This document shows positions 37,122 to 45,762 of a stretch of 64,000 nt of DNA, piece after piece; within the stretch, counting starts at the first letter, position 1; each line of letters starts with the position of its first letter. The stretch is from positions 372,001 to 436,000 of the forward strand of contig CALGAP010000010.1 in assembly GCA_937958995.1 (NCBI GenBank), written 5' to 3'. The stretch comes from an uncultured Chitinophagaceae bacterium (GTDB lineage Bacteria > Bacteroidota > Bacteroidia > Chitinophagales > Chitinophagaceae). Both the position numbers and the translations under genes were made by a program. The notes below the pieces were generated by a model that was not told the DNA's origin, did no database searches, and saw nothing but the letters and a program-made list of their open reading frames with translations.

Positions 37122-37973
37122 ATGTTTCGCGCAACATTCGATATTAAACCAGAAAGCATTTCCACTGAAGAAATGCTGGGCAGCTTATTATTGATGGAAG
37201 TAAGCGGCAGCGCATTCAGCTACGTGATATACCATAAATCGCAGCAGCGTTTTTTGGTATTTCGCCAGTATTCGCTGGATTACAATCCCGGTAAGACGAA
37301 CCTGGAGACCTTTCGCGATATTCTGCAGCAGGATGATCTGTTGCAGCACGAATTCCGCGAATCTTATATTGTGTACAACTATGCGGACAGCAACCTGCTG
37401 CCGGAAAAATATTTTCATATTGAGCTCAACAAGCCGGCCATTGAGCTGGTGTATGGCAATGCGCGCAAAGGTTTGTTGTTGAGCGAAAAAGTGTATGGAT
37501 GGGAATTATACAATACCTATCGCATTCCGCGTGAAGTGCATACTGTGCTGCAGCAGAAATTTGCTGCCGGTAAATACTGGCACTATTATACCTTACTGCT
37601 CACCGGTATTGCCAAAGAATCTTCTGCTAAGGATGATGAAATAAAAATGGTGGTGGCTGCCGATCATTATGTAGTGGCGGTTTTCCGCAACGGTGAACTG
37701 CAGTTGCTTCAAACCTGGTACTACCAGACACCCGAAGACGTATCGTACTACCTGCTATCGGTATGTCACCGGTTTTATTTAAATCCAGAGGAAGTAAAGT
37801 TGAGCATTTCGGGTTTGGTGGATGAAGAATCGAACCTGTACCAGGAGATCATGAAATATTTTTTGCAAACATCCTGGGAGGTATTGCCCGATACGGTGAG
37901 CCTGCAGGAAAGTTTCTCGGAGTTTCCCCGCCATTATTTTTCACCCCTGTTGAAAATGGCATTATGCGTATAA
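37122..37973 (+). CDS. DUF3822 family protein
   Basis: 283 residues, soluble. N-terminus ATFDIKPESISTEEMLGSLL and the middle SYVIYHKSQQRFLVFRQYSL with a later YHYTLL-like YWHYYTLLLTGIAKE follow DUF3822, a Bacteroidota family with an actin/ASKHA-like fold reminiscent of type IV pilus PilM (established only at family level). Its function is unknown. It is the first gene of a tightly overlapped operon and overlaps rsmD by 10 bp, a linkage seen commonly between DUF3822 and rsmD (from memory). Confidence 0.88.
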   Translation: MFRATFDIKPESISTEEMLGSLLLMEVSGSAFSYVIYHKSQQRFLVFRQYSLDYNPGKTNLETFRDILQQDDLLQHEFRESYIVYNYADSNLLPEKYFHIELNKPAIELVYGNARKGLLLSEKVYGWELYNTYRIPREVHTVLQQKFAAGKYWHYYTLLLTGIAKESSAKDDEIKMVVAADHYVVAVFRNGELQLLQTWYYQTPEDVSYYLLSVCHRFYLNPEEVKLSISGLVDEESNLYQEIMKYFLQTSWEVLPDTVSLQESFSEFPRHYFSPLLKMALCV

Positions 37974-38506
37974 TCGGCGGCAACCTCGGGGGAAGGCGCA
38001 TCAACCCGCCTTCAAAAATGCCACATACCAGGCCTACCACAGATATAGCGAAGGAAGGACTGTTCAACGTCATTGAAAACAATCTCGACGTCGGCACGCT
38101 TACCACGCTCGACCTTTTTGGCGGCACGGGCAGCATCACCTATGAACTGGCTTCGCGCGGCGCCATATCATGCACCATCGTTGAAAAAGATCCGGCCATG
38201 TACGCATTCATTAGGAAAACGATAAGCGATCTGAAATTGCAGAATATAAACGTGGTCAAAATGGAGGTGTTCAAATTCATAGAGCAGTGTACTGACCAGT
38301 TCAACTTCATTTTCGCGGGGCCGCCGTATGCATTGGCCACCATTGATGAATTGCCTAAAAAGATCATCGAAAAAAAACTGCTGGCGCCCAATGGATGGTT
38401 TGTGCTGGAACATACACCGCGCAATAATTATGAACAATATCCATTGTTTGTTACTTCGAGAAACTACGGAACCACCGTATTCAGCATATTTGTAAATAAA
38501 GCATGA
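37964..38506 (+). CDS. rsmD: RsmD-family 16S rRNA m2G966 methyltransferase with altered catalytic motif
   Basis: 180 residues. RsmD pattern: MRIIGGNLGGRRI, HTRPTTDIAKEGLFNVI, SAM motif I LDLFGGTGSITYE, and VVKMEVFKFI. The catalytic motif IV, normally DPPY or DPPF, reads GPPY here (residues 119-122, codon GGG at 38318), so the acidic residue is missing. The rest of the fold seems intact and no frameshift is apparent. The family methylates N2 of G966 in 16S rRNA. Whether this copy is active is open. It overlaps DUF3822 by 10 bp and bioD by 4 bp. Confidence 0.88.
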   Translation: MRIIGGNLGGRRINPPSKMPHTRPTTDIAKEGLFNVIENNLDVGTLTTLDLFGGTGSITYELASRGAISCTIVEKDPAMYAFIRKTISDLKLQNINVVKMEVFKFIEQCTDQFNFIFAGPPYALATIDELPKKIIEKKLLAPNGWFVLEHTPRNNYEQYPLFVTSRNYGTTVFSIFVNKA

Positions 38507-39132
38507 CCCCCATTTTTATCACCGGTATAGGCACGGGTATTGGTAAAACCCTGGTTGCGGCTATCGTAGCAAGAGCACTTGAAGCCGACTACTGGAAGCC
38601 TGTGCAGGCGGGATATGAGTCCGGAACGGATAGTGAGTGGGTAGCAAGACATTTGGCGGGAAGCAATGGTGCCGTGTTACCCGAGGTGTACAAACTCAGG
38701 CTGCCGGCCTCTCCTCATATTGCCGCTAGAGAGGAGGGCGTCGCTATTTCCGTACAAAAAATATGTGACAGCATTCAAATTAATAATCGTAACTTGATTG
38801 TTGAAGGTGCGGGGGGACTATTGGTACCTTTGAACGACAACGAATTTGTAGCCGATCTTATTCTGGCAATGAAGGCAAGAGTGATCCTGGTTAGTCGCAA
38901 CTACCTCGGCAGTATCAATCATTCCTTACTCACCGCTCGTGTTTGCAGGCAAATGAAGATACCGGTCATCGGCTGGATATTCAATGATCAGTATCTGAAT
39001 TATGAAGAGGAGATAATTAAGTGGACCAACTTTCCCAGGATAGCATCTATTCCATATACGGAAAATATAGACGGGATATTTATCAACTCTCAGGCTGCTG
39101 CTATTAGTAGTACACTGAAAGCTTTGCTATGA
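38503..39132 (+). CDS. bioD: Dethiobiotin synthetase
   Basis: 209 residues. P-loop GIGTGIGKTLVAAIVARAL, then DYWKPVQAGYE (KPVQ motif), and VEGAGGLLVPLNDNE, the three BioD hallmarks. It closes the ureido ring of dethiobiotin from DAPA, CO2 and ATP. No other biotin gene is in the window. Overlaps rsmD (ATGA) and the 5-FTHF cyclo-ligase gene (ATGA) by 4 bp each. Confidence 0.95.
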   Translation: MTPIFITGIGTGIGKTLVAAIVARALEADYWKPVQAGYESGTDSEWVARHLAGSNGAVLPEVYKLRLPASPHIAAREEGVAISVQKICDSIQINNRNLIVEGAGGLLVPLNDNEFVADLILAMKARVILVSRNYLGSINHSLLTARVCRQMKIPVIGWIFNDQYLNYEEEIIKWTNFPRIASIPYTENIDGIFINSQAAAISSTLKALL

Positions 39133-39698
39133 TAAAAAGTACCGTTAGAAAAGAATTTTTGCAACGCAGAATGGATATAGTGGAGGAAGAGCTTCAACAA
39201 CAAACTGCGTTGATAGCTTTTAATTTTAAAAAGTTAGCTCTTCCCGCTGTCTGGTATCTCTTATCGTACAACCCTGTGGTGAGCCGCCGCGAGTTTGATG
39301 TTTCAGTTTGCGAAGACATCGTAAAGCAACAGTTTCCCGCTGTACATATTGCCTGGCCGCGCATTCATGTTGATTTGCTCGATATGGAAGCCGGACTGGT
39401 TGAGCGCGACGGCTTATTTATCAAAAACCGTTTCAACATTCTCGAGCCCATCAGCGGCGCTATCATAGATCCACAAAAATTCGATTTGATATTTGTACCC
39501 CTCGTAGCCTTTGACAAGCGCGGGTACCGGGTAGGATATGGAAAGGGATATTACGATAAATACCTCCCCCGATGCCGCCCCGATGCGCTAAAGGTGGGTT
39601 TCTCCTACTTTGAAGCGGTTGACCGCATAGAGGACATCAATGATTTTGATGTACCTTTAAACTTTTGTATTACACCGCAAAGGATATATGAATTTTAA
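39129..39698 (+). CDS. 5-formyltetrahydrofolate cyclo-ligase
   Basis: 189 residues. N-terminal KSTVRKEFLQRRMDI, and the C-terminal nucleotide-binding motif GYGKGYYDKYL preceded by FVPLVAFDKRGYRVG. It converts 5-formyl-THF to 5,10-methenyl-THF with ATP. Part of the compact operon; overlaps bioD by 4 bp and lpxK by 11 bp, so it is probably translationally coupled to both. Confidence 0.93.
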   Translation: MIKSTVRKEFLQRRMDIVEEELQQQTALIAFNFKKLALPAVWYLLSYNPVVSRREFDVSVCEDIVKQQFPAVHIAWPRIHVDLLDMEAGLVERDGLFIKNRFNILEPISGAIIDPQKFDLIFVPLVAFDKRGYRVGYGKGYYDKYLPRCRPDALKVGFSYFEAVDRIEDINDFDVPLNFCITPQRIYEF

Positions 39699-40758
39699 TG
39701 CTCCCCTGGTCAGGTCGCTTCGCATTTTGTTGTTTCCCTTCTCCTTGGTGTATGGCCTGGCGGTATGCGTGCGCAATTATCTTTTTGACCACAATATTTT
39801 GAAGTCGTCTTCCTTCAATCTCCCCATTATATGCGTGGGTAATCTCTCCGCAGGCGGCACGGGTAAATCACCTATGGTTGAATTCCTGATCAGGCTGCTC
39901 AAAAACCGCTGGCATGTGGCAGTTTTGAGCCGCGGCTATAAAAGGAAAACAAAGGGCTACGCACTGGCGCAGGAAAATACCACCGCGCTGGAAATCGGCG
40001 ACGAGCCCATGTTGTTTCATATCAAATTTCCCGATGTGGCTATTGCGGTGGGCGAAGAAAGGATAGTGGCCATTCCCCAATTGCTGCACGACCGGCCAAA
40101 AACGGGCGCCATCATCCTGGACGATGCATTTCAGCACAGGTGGGTCAAGGCCGGATTCAATATACTGCTGAGCGATTACAATAATTTGTTTACCCGCGAC
40201 TGGTTTCTGCCTACCGGCGACCTGCGCGATGAAAAAAGAAGTTACCGCCGCGCTGACGTGATCATTGTGAGTAAATGTCCGCCCACTTTGCCGGAACAGG
40301 AAGCCGAATTCCTGAGAAAAGAAATCAACCCGCTGCCGCACCAGCGCGTATTTTTTACCTCTATTCAATATGGTATACCATATCATATCGTTACCCGCCG
40401 TCCTATGCCGCTGCAGGCTGCGATGGAAGTGCTGCTGGTAACGGGTATCGCCAACCCAGCCCCCCTGAAAAATTACCTGCAGGAGGCTGTGGCGGCTTAT
40501 TACGAGATGGCTTTCAGCGATCACCATATCTTTACCATCGACGACTGGAAGGAGATCAAAAAGAGGTACCAGGGCATTGCGGCGGAGAAGAAAATTATAC
40601 TGACAACCGAAAAAGATGCCGTCAGGCTCACGAAATTTGCACAGGAATTGCAGGAATACCCGGTGTACGTTCTGCCAATAGACATTCAATTCCTGTTTAA
40701 CCAGGAGCAGGCTTTTAGTGATTTAATCACTAAATTCATTCAGGATTTCAATCACTGA
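39688..40758 (+). CDS. lpxK: Tetraacyldisaccharide 4'-kinase
   Basis: 356 residues. N-terminal membrane-associated helix (LRILLFPFSLVYGLAVCVRN), Walker A in CVGNLSAGGTGKSPMVEFL, then VAVLSRGYKRKTKGY, GDEPMLFH and ILDDAFQHRWVKAGFNILL (the DDxFQH-type motif). It phosphorylates the lipid A precursor at the inner membrane, which confirms a Gram-negative envelope. Last gene of the operon; the family B palindrome at 40790-40942 follows. Confidence 0.95.
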   Translation: MNFNAPLVRSLRILLFPFSLVYGLAVCVRNYLFDHNILKSSSFNLPIICVGNLSAGGTGKSPMVEFLIRLLKNRWHVAVLSRGYKRKTKGYALAQENTTALEIGDEPMLFHIKFPDVAIAVGEERIVAIPQLLHDRPKTGAIILDDAFQHRWVKAGFNILLSDYNNLFTRDWFLPTGDLRDEKRSYRRADVIIVSKCPPTLPEQEAEFLRKEINPLPHQRVFFTSIQYGIPYHIVTRRPMPLQAAMEVLLVTGIANPAPLKNYLQEAVAAYYEMAFSDHHIFTIDDWKEIKKRYQGIAAEKKIILTTEKDAVRLTKFAQELQEYPVYVLPIDIQFLFNQEQAFSDLITKFIQDFNH

Positions 40759-40789
40759 TTGATCACCTATGAGATCACGGATTTATTAT

Positions 40790-40942
40790 GGATTAGGGGG
40801 ATTGCACGGATAGGATCGCGGATTGAACGCGGATTTTGGGATTACGCGGATGCTTATGAGTTGTATCTTCCGAATAAATACCCGCGTAATCTGCGTAAGC
40901 CGTTTTTATGCGCGATCCTATCCCTTCAATCCCCATAATCCG
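40790..40942. repeat. Family B intergenic inverted repeat
   Basis: Arms 40790-40850 and 40881-40942 form an imperfect palindrome. Matching blocks include GGATAGGATCGCG on the left with CGCGATCCTATCC on the right, GGGGGATTG with CAATCCCC, and ATTACGCGG with CCGCGTAAT. It lies between lpxK and rnr and could form a long cruciform or RNA hairpin. Related in sequence to the element at 31972-32155. Confidence 0.8.
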
Positions 40943-40986
40943 AAGAAAATTCCTGATCATCGATATCCAAATTTTAAAAGGCTTTA

Positions 40987-43014
40987 ATGAGCAGAAAACA
41001 TTCCGGTAAGAAGAAAAAAGCGCAGAGTACAGGTAATACCCTTAAAGGTGTTCTCGAAATTACCCGCTCGGGTATAGGTTATGTGATCGTAGATAAATTA
41101 CCCAATGACATACTGGTGCGTCCCAACGATTTCAATACCGCCCTGCATGGCGATACTGTAGTCGTACGCATAAAAGATGGGAACCGTCAAAGCGGCCGGC
41201 TGCAGGGCGTGGTGCAGGAAGTGGTGCAGCGCAAACAGACCGAATTCATGGGACGTATCGAGATTGGCCGCAGCAGCGCCTTCTTTATTGCCGATGTAGA
41301 CAAACCCATGCCCGATATCGTGATACCTATGGAAAACCTCAACGGCGCCAAAGAAGATGATTCGGTGATCGTGCGCATTACCGAGTGGGAGCGGGGTAAA
41401 AAGCCCATTGGCGAAGTGGTGACCATCATGGACAAGAGCAACGTGAATGATATGGCCATGAAGGAGATCCTGATGGAAAATGGTTTCCCCTTATTTTTTC
41501 CCGAAAATGTATTGGAAGAAGCCGAGCGCATACCCGATATCATTTCAGAAAAAGAGATCAGCCGCCGCAAAGACTGTCGCAACATACTCACCTTCACCAT
41601 CGACCCCGTAGATGCCAAAGATTTTGATGACGCGCTTTCATTCCGCGTCTTGAAAAACGGCAACTATGAAATAGGCGTGCATATAGCCGATGTAAGCCAC
41701 TACGTGCAGCCCGACACCGCGCTCGATAAAGAGGCGTACGACCGTGCTACATCAGTTTATCTTCCTGACCGCGTAGCGCCCATGTTGCCCGAACGTATCT
41801 CCAATGAATTGTGTTCCTTACGTCCGAAAGAAGATAAACTCACATTCTCCGCCATATTCCAGATGACGCCCAAGGCAGAAGTAAAACATTTCTGGCTGGG
41901 AAAAACCGTCATTCACTCCGATCACCGGTTTACGTACGAAGAAGTGCAGGAGATCATAGAACAGGAAGCTGGTCTTTACCGCGACGAGATTCTGATACTG
42001 AATACACTGGCGCAGAAATTGCGCAAGCAGCGTTTCAAAAAAGGCGCCATCAACTTTTCATCGCAGGAAGTGCGTTTCAAGCTCGATGAAAACAACAAGC
42101 CCATCGGCATTATAGTGAAAGAAAGCAAGGAAGCACATCAATTGATTGAAGAATTTATGCTGCTTGCCAATCGTATAGTGGCTGAAGCGGTGGCAAAAAT
42201 TAAAGTGAATAAGAAGCCACTGCCATTTCCCTACCGAGTGCATGATACGCCCGACGAACAGAAATTGCTTCCCTTTATTCAATTTGCTGCCCGCTATGGG
42301 CATACCTTCAACACCAAAACGCCGGAAGCCATCGCTGAATCATTCAACCAGATGTTGCGCGATGCACAGGGCCGTCCTGAACAGCACGTGCTGGAGCAAC
42401 TGGGTATTCGCACCATGGCGAAAGCAATTTATACTACCGAAAATATCGGGCACTATGGCCTGGGATTTAAAAACTATTGTCACTTTACATCGCCCATTCG
42501 CCGCTATCCCGATATATTAGTGCATCGCATTTTGGAGAAGGTCTTGCAGGGCGTGGTAGAACCTGAGAAAAAACTGGAACAGAAATGCAAGCACTGCAGC
42601 GACAAAGAGCGAGCTGCAATGGAAGCCGAGCGTGCCGCCAATAAATACAAGCAGGTGGAATATATGCAGGATTTTGTGGGTGAAGAATTTGATGGCGTGA
42701 TCAGCGGCGTGGCATCCTTTGGTTTTTGGGTAGAAACCATCGAGCACAAATGCGAGGGTTTGGTGAGCATCAACAGCCTGCTGGAGTATGATGATTTCAG
42801 GCTCGTGGAAGGCGATTACAGCCTGGTGGGTTTACGCAGCGGCCGTAAGTTTGCCATGGGCGATAAGGTGCGCATAAAAGTTGTGGCCGCTAACCTCAGC
42901 AAGCGGCAGCTCGACTATGAATGGGTGATCACTGCCAGCATCAGCGATGAGAAGAAACAGGAAAAGCCCGCTAAAAAGAAAAAGATTAAAAAGAAGCAAA
43001 GAAGTACCAAGTAA
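40987..43014 (+). CDS. rnr: Ribonuclease R
   Basis: 675 residues. A basic N-terminus (SRKHSGKKKKAQ) leads into cold-shock/OB domains, then the RNB catalytic core with TIDPVDAKDFDDALSF (the Asp cluster that binds Mg2+), HIADVSHYVQPDTALDKEA, LPERISNELCSLRP and HFTSPIRRYPDILVHR. An S1 domain (EEFDGVISGVASFGFWVET) and a Lys-rich tail end the protein. A 3'-to-5' exoribonuclease that degrades structured RNA, including rRNA and tmRNA-tagged messages. The polyprenyl synthase gene follows after 14 bp. Confidence 0.95.
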   Translation: MSRKHSGKKKKAQSTGNTLKGVLEITRSGIGYVIVDKLPNDILVRPNDFNTALHGDTVVVRIKDGNRQSGRLQGVVQEVVQRKQTEFMGRIEIGRSSAFFIADVDKPMPDIVIPMENLNGAKEDDSVIVRITEWERGKKPIGEVVTIMDKSNVNDMAMKEILMENGFPLFFPENVLEEAERIPDIISEKEISRRKDCRNILTFTIDPVDAKDFDDALSFRVLKNGNYEIGVHIADVSHYVQPDTALDKEAYDRATSVYLPDRVAPMLPERISNELCSLRPKEDKLTFSAIFQMTPKAEVKHFWLGKTVIHSDHRFTYEEVQEIIEQEAGLYRDEILILNTLAQKLRKQRFKKGAINFSSQEVRFKLDENNKPIGIIVKESKEAHQLIEEFMLLANRIVAEAVAKIKVNKKPLPFPYRVHDTPDEQKLLPFIQFAARYGHTFNTKTPEAIAESFNQMLRDAQGRPEQHVLEQLGIRTMAKAIYTTENIGHYGLGFKNYCHFTSPIRRYPDILVHRILEKVLQGVVEPEKKLEQKCKHCSDKERAAMEAERAANKYKQVEYMQDFVGEEFDGVISGVASFGFWVETIEHKCEGLVSINSLLEYDDFRLVEGDYSLVGLRSGRKFAMGDKVRIKVVAANLSKRQLDYEWVITASISDEKKQEKPAKKKKIKKKQRSTK

Positions 43015-43028
43015 AAGTTTACCTCCCG

Positions 43029-43994
43029 ATGCAAAGTTTTGAAGAACTATCACAGGAATTCAGCAAGCGCTTCCAGGTGCGTCATTTCCCCGAAGAACCT
43101 GCCTCTCTATACGATGCGGATGAATATTTCCTGGGACTGGGCGGTAAACGCATTCGCCCGGTGATGTGCCTGATGGGAAACGACCTTTTTGATACCATCC
43201 ATCCCGACACCTGGCATGTGGCCAATGCCATCGAGTTGTTTCACAACTTCACATTAATTCACGACGACATCATGGACAAGGCGCCCCTGCGCCGCACGCA
43301 ACCTACGGTGCACGTGAAATTTGGCGAAAGCACAGCGCTGCTGGCCGGCGATGTGATGCTGGTGACTGCTTACGAATACCTCAATCGCATCAAGGTTACT
43401 TACCTGCAACGCATCCTGCGGCTCTTCAACAAAACAGCGCGCGAAGTGTGCGAAGGGCAGCAGATGGATATGGAGTTTGAGCAAATGGAAAATGTGGCGC
43501 TCGACAATTATATTCGCATGATTGGACTGAAGACATCTGTGCTATTGGCGGCAAGCCTGCAAATGGGCGCGATATTAGGCGGCGCCAGCGCCGGCAACCA
43601 GCAACATATTTATGCCTTTGGTCACAACCTGGGTATTGCCTTCCAGGTGCAGGACGATTACCTGGATGCCTTCGGCGATCCTGCCAAATTCGGGAAACAG
43701 GTAGGCGGTGATATTTTAGCGAATAAAAAAACTTTCCTCACCATCAAAGCGATGGAGAGTTGTACAGAAGCGCAAAGAAAGGAGATGCAGAGACTGATGA
43801 AAGAAAATCCCTCCAATAAGGTGGAGAAAATGCTCGAAATTTTCCGCGAATGTGGTGTGGATAAATGGGCTTTTGACTTAAAGGATCATTATCTGAATTT
43901 AGCGCTTTACCATTTGGAAGAAATGGCTGTGCTTTCAACCCGGAAAGAACCATTGAAGCAATTGGCGCAATTCCTGGTAAAACGTGAATATTAA
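43029..43994 (+). CDS. Polyprenyl diphosphate synthase (trans-isoprenyl type)
   Basis: 321 residues. LGGKRIRPVMCLMG, first Asp-rich motif LIHDDIMDKAPLRR and second Asp-rich motif FQVQDDYLDAFGDP are intact. It elongates allylic diphosphates with IPP, giving farnesyl, geranylgeranyl or longer chains; chain length cannot be read with confidence. The products feed menaquinone, undecaprenyl or carotenoid synthesis. Close behind rnr, probably co-transcribed. Confidence 0.92.
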   Translation: MQSFEELSQEFSKRFQVRHFPEEPASLYDADEYFLGLGGKRIRPVMCLMGNDLFDTIHPDTWHVANAIELFHNFTLIHDDIMDKAPLRRTQPTVHVKFGESTALLAGDVMLVTAYEYLNRIKVTYLQRILRLFNKTAREVCEGQQMDMEFEQMENVALDNYIRMIGLKTSVLLAASLQMGAILGGASAGNQQHIYAFGHNLGIAFQVQDDYLDAFGDPAKFGKQVGGDILANKKTFLTIKAMESCTEAQRKEMQRLMKENPSNKVEKMLEIFRECGVDKWAFDLKDHYLNLALYHLEEMAVLSTRKEPLKQLAQFLVKREY

Positions 43995-44029
43995 TCCCTA
44001 ATTTAACCGCTTAAACAATAGATACCCTT

Positions 44030-45673
44030 ATGGCGAATCCCCTGTTCCGAAAAAAATCGCTTGACGTCATTAAGAAAGATTATGAAGCCGGGTTGCTGGA
44101 AGAACATGCAGCACATGGTGGATTGAAAAGAGTGCTGCGTGTAAAAGACCTGACCGCCATGGGTATTGCCGCGGTAATTGGTGCCGGCATTTTTTCCACT
44201 ATCGGAAGAGCGGCTTATGACGGAGGCCCGGGGGTAACCATCCTCTTTATCATCACCGCCATTACCTGCGGATTTTCTGCTTTATGTTATGCTGAATTTG
44301 CCAGCCGCGTGCCGGTATCGGGCAGTGCTTATACCTACGCTTATGTTTCTTTTGGTGAATTATTTGCCTGGGTCATTGGCTGGGCATTGATCCTGGAATA
44401 TGCTATCGGTAATATCGCTGTTGCCATCAGTTGGAGCGGTTATTTCAACAACCTGCTGGTGGGCTTAGGCATCCATTTACCCGAGTGGTTGACGAGCAAC
44501 TATGAAACCGCGAGCGCTGAAGTGAAAGCAGCGGCGCCCTCGATTGGCGGATTTCCGCTCATTATGAACTTGCCCGCTTTCCTGATCACCGTACTCATTA
44601 CATGGGTGGTATATGTAGGCATTAAAGAAAGTAAAAGATCTACCAACGCGATGGTGGCGTTGAAAATACTCGTGATTATTTTTGTGATCGTACTCGGATT
44701 TTTCTATGTGCAGCCTGAAAACTGGTCGCCCTTTTTACCCAATGAATTTACCGGCGTATTGAAAGGCGTGTCAGCAGTATTTTTCGCCTACATTGGTTTT
44801 GACGCAGTATCAACCACCGCCGAAGAATGCCGGGACCCGCAACGCGACCTGCCAAAGGGTATGATCTATTCGCTCATTATTTGCACTGTGCTTTATATAC
44901 TGATCGCACTGGTATTGACCGGTATGGTATCGTATACTGAGCTGAACGTAGACGATCCCCTGGCGTTTGTGTTTGAACGCGTGGGGCTGACTGAGATCAG
45001 CTATATCATTTCCATCAGTGCGGTTATTGCAACCGCCAGCGTATTGCTGGTGTTCCAGATGGGGCAACCCCGTATCTGGATGAGTATGAGCCGCGACGGT
45101 CTGTTGCCTAAGAAATTCTCCAGGATTCACCCCAAATTCAAAACGCCTTCTTTTGCCACCATCATAACCGGCATTATCGTGGGCGTGCCTGCTTTGTTTC
45201 TCGACCTGAGTATCGTGACCGATCTCACCAGTATCGGCACTTTGTTTGCCTTTGTGCTGGTTTGCGGCGGCGTATTGACATTGCCGCCCCAACCCAACGA
45301 GCCGGGCAGAAAAAGGTTCAGGCTACCCTATATCAACGGACAATACATCATTCCTGCAATGGTACTGGCTGCAGCCATTGGGTTCTGGCCTACCATTCAG
45401 GAGCGTGCTGATTTCTCGCAGGGGTGGGATTACTGGAAGCACTATATTCCCTTCTACCTTTTCATCATTGTTACCATTGGTGTGAGCATCCTCACCTTCG
45501 TGCGCAAGTTCTCTTTTATTCCCGTGATGGGTATGATCAGCTGTTTTTACCTGATGACCGAGATCGAGCTGCGCAACTGGATCGTGTTCGGCGTATGGCT
45601 GGCGGTCGGATTGAGTATCTATTTTGGTTATGGTTACCATAAGAGCAAGTTGGCTGCAAAAGCGTCAGCATGA
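44030..45673 (+). CDS. APC-superfamily amino acid permease (cationic amino acid transporter-like)
   Basis: 547 residues with 12-14 membrane helices. The first helix carries the APC substrate motif GIAAVIGAGIFSTIG; further features are SALCYAEFASRVPVSGSAYTYAY, FFAYIGFDAVSTTAEE and RDPQRDLPKG. Layout fits the YfnA/CAT group of amino acid permeases in the inner membrane. Substrate unknown. 35 bp after the polyprenyl synthase gene. Confidence 0.92.
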   Translation: MANPLFRKKSLDVIKKDYEAGLLEEHAAHGGLKRVLRVKDLTAMGIAAVIGAGIFSTIGRAAYDGGPGVTILFIITAITCGFSALCYAEFASRVPVSGSAYTYAYVSFGELFAWVIGWALILEYAIGNIAVAISWSGYFNNLLVGLGIHLPEWLTSNYETASAEVKAAAPSIGGFPLIMNLPAFLITVLITWVVYVGIKESKRSTNAMVALKILVIIFVIVLGFFYVQPENWSPFLPNEFTGVLKGVSAVFFAYIGFDAVSTTAEECRDPQRDLPKGMIYSLIICTVLYILIALVLTGMVSYTELNVDDPLAFVFERVGLTEISYIISISAVIATASVLLVFQMGQPRIWMSMSRDGLLPKKFSRIHPKFKTPSFATIITGIIVGVPALFLDLSIVTDLTSIGTLFAFVLVCGGVLTLPPQPNEPGRKRFRLPYINGQYIIPAMVLAAAIGFWPTIQERADFSQGWDYWKHYIPFYLFIIVTIGVSILTFVRKFSFIPVMGMISCFYLMTEIELRNWIVFGVWLAVGLSIYFGYGYHKSKLAAKASA

Positions 45674-45702
45674 GTAGCAATGAGGAGTTGGCACTATATC
45701 AG

Positions 45703-45710
45703 TAATTTTG
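45703..45710 (+). promoter_or_regulatory. Putative -7 box (TAATTTTG) of the Smr-domain gene
   Basis: TAATTTTG matches TAnnTTTG, about 52 bases before ATG 45763. The upstream TTG is too close (12 bases) to be a good -33. Confidence 0.35.
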
Positions 45711-45762
45711 CACGCAGACGCGGGCGAAAATGAAGTTCGGTCCGGCATGAAAAAATACTGAA

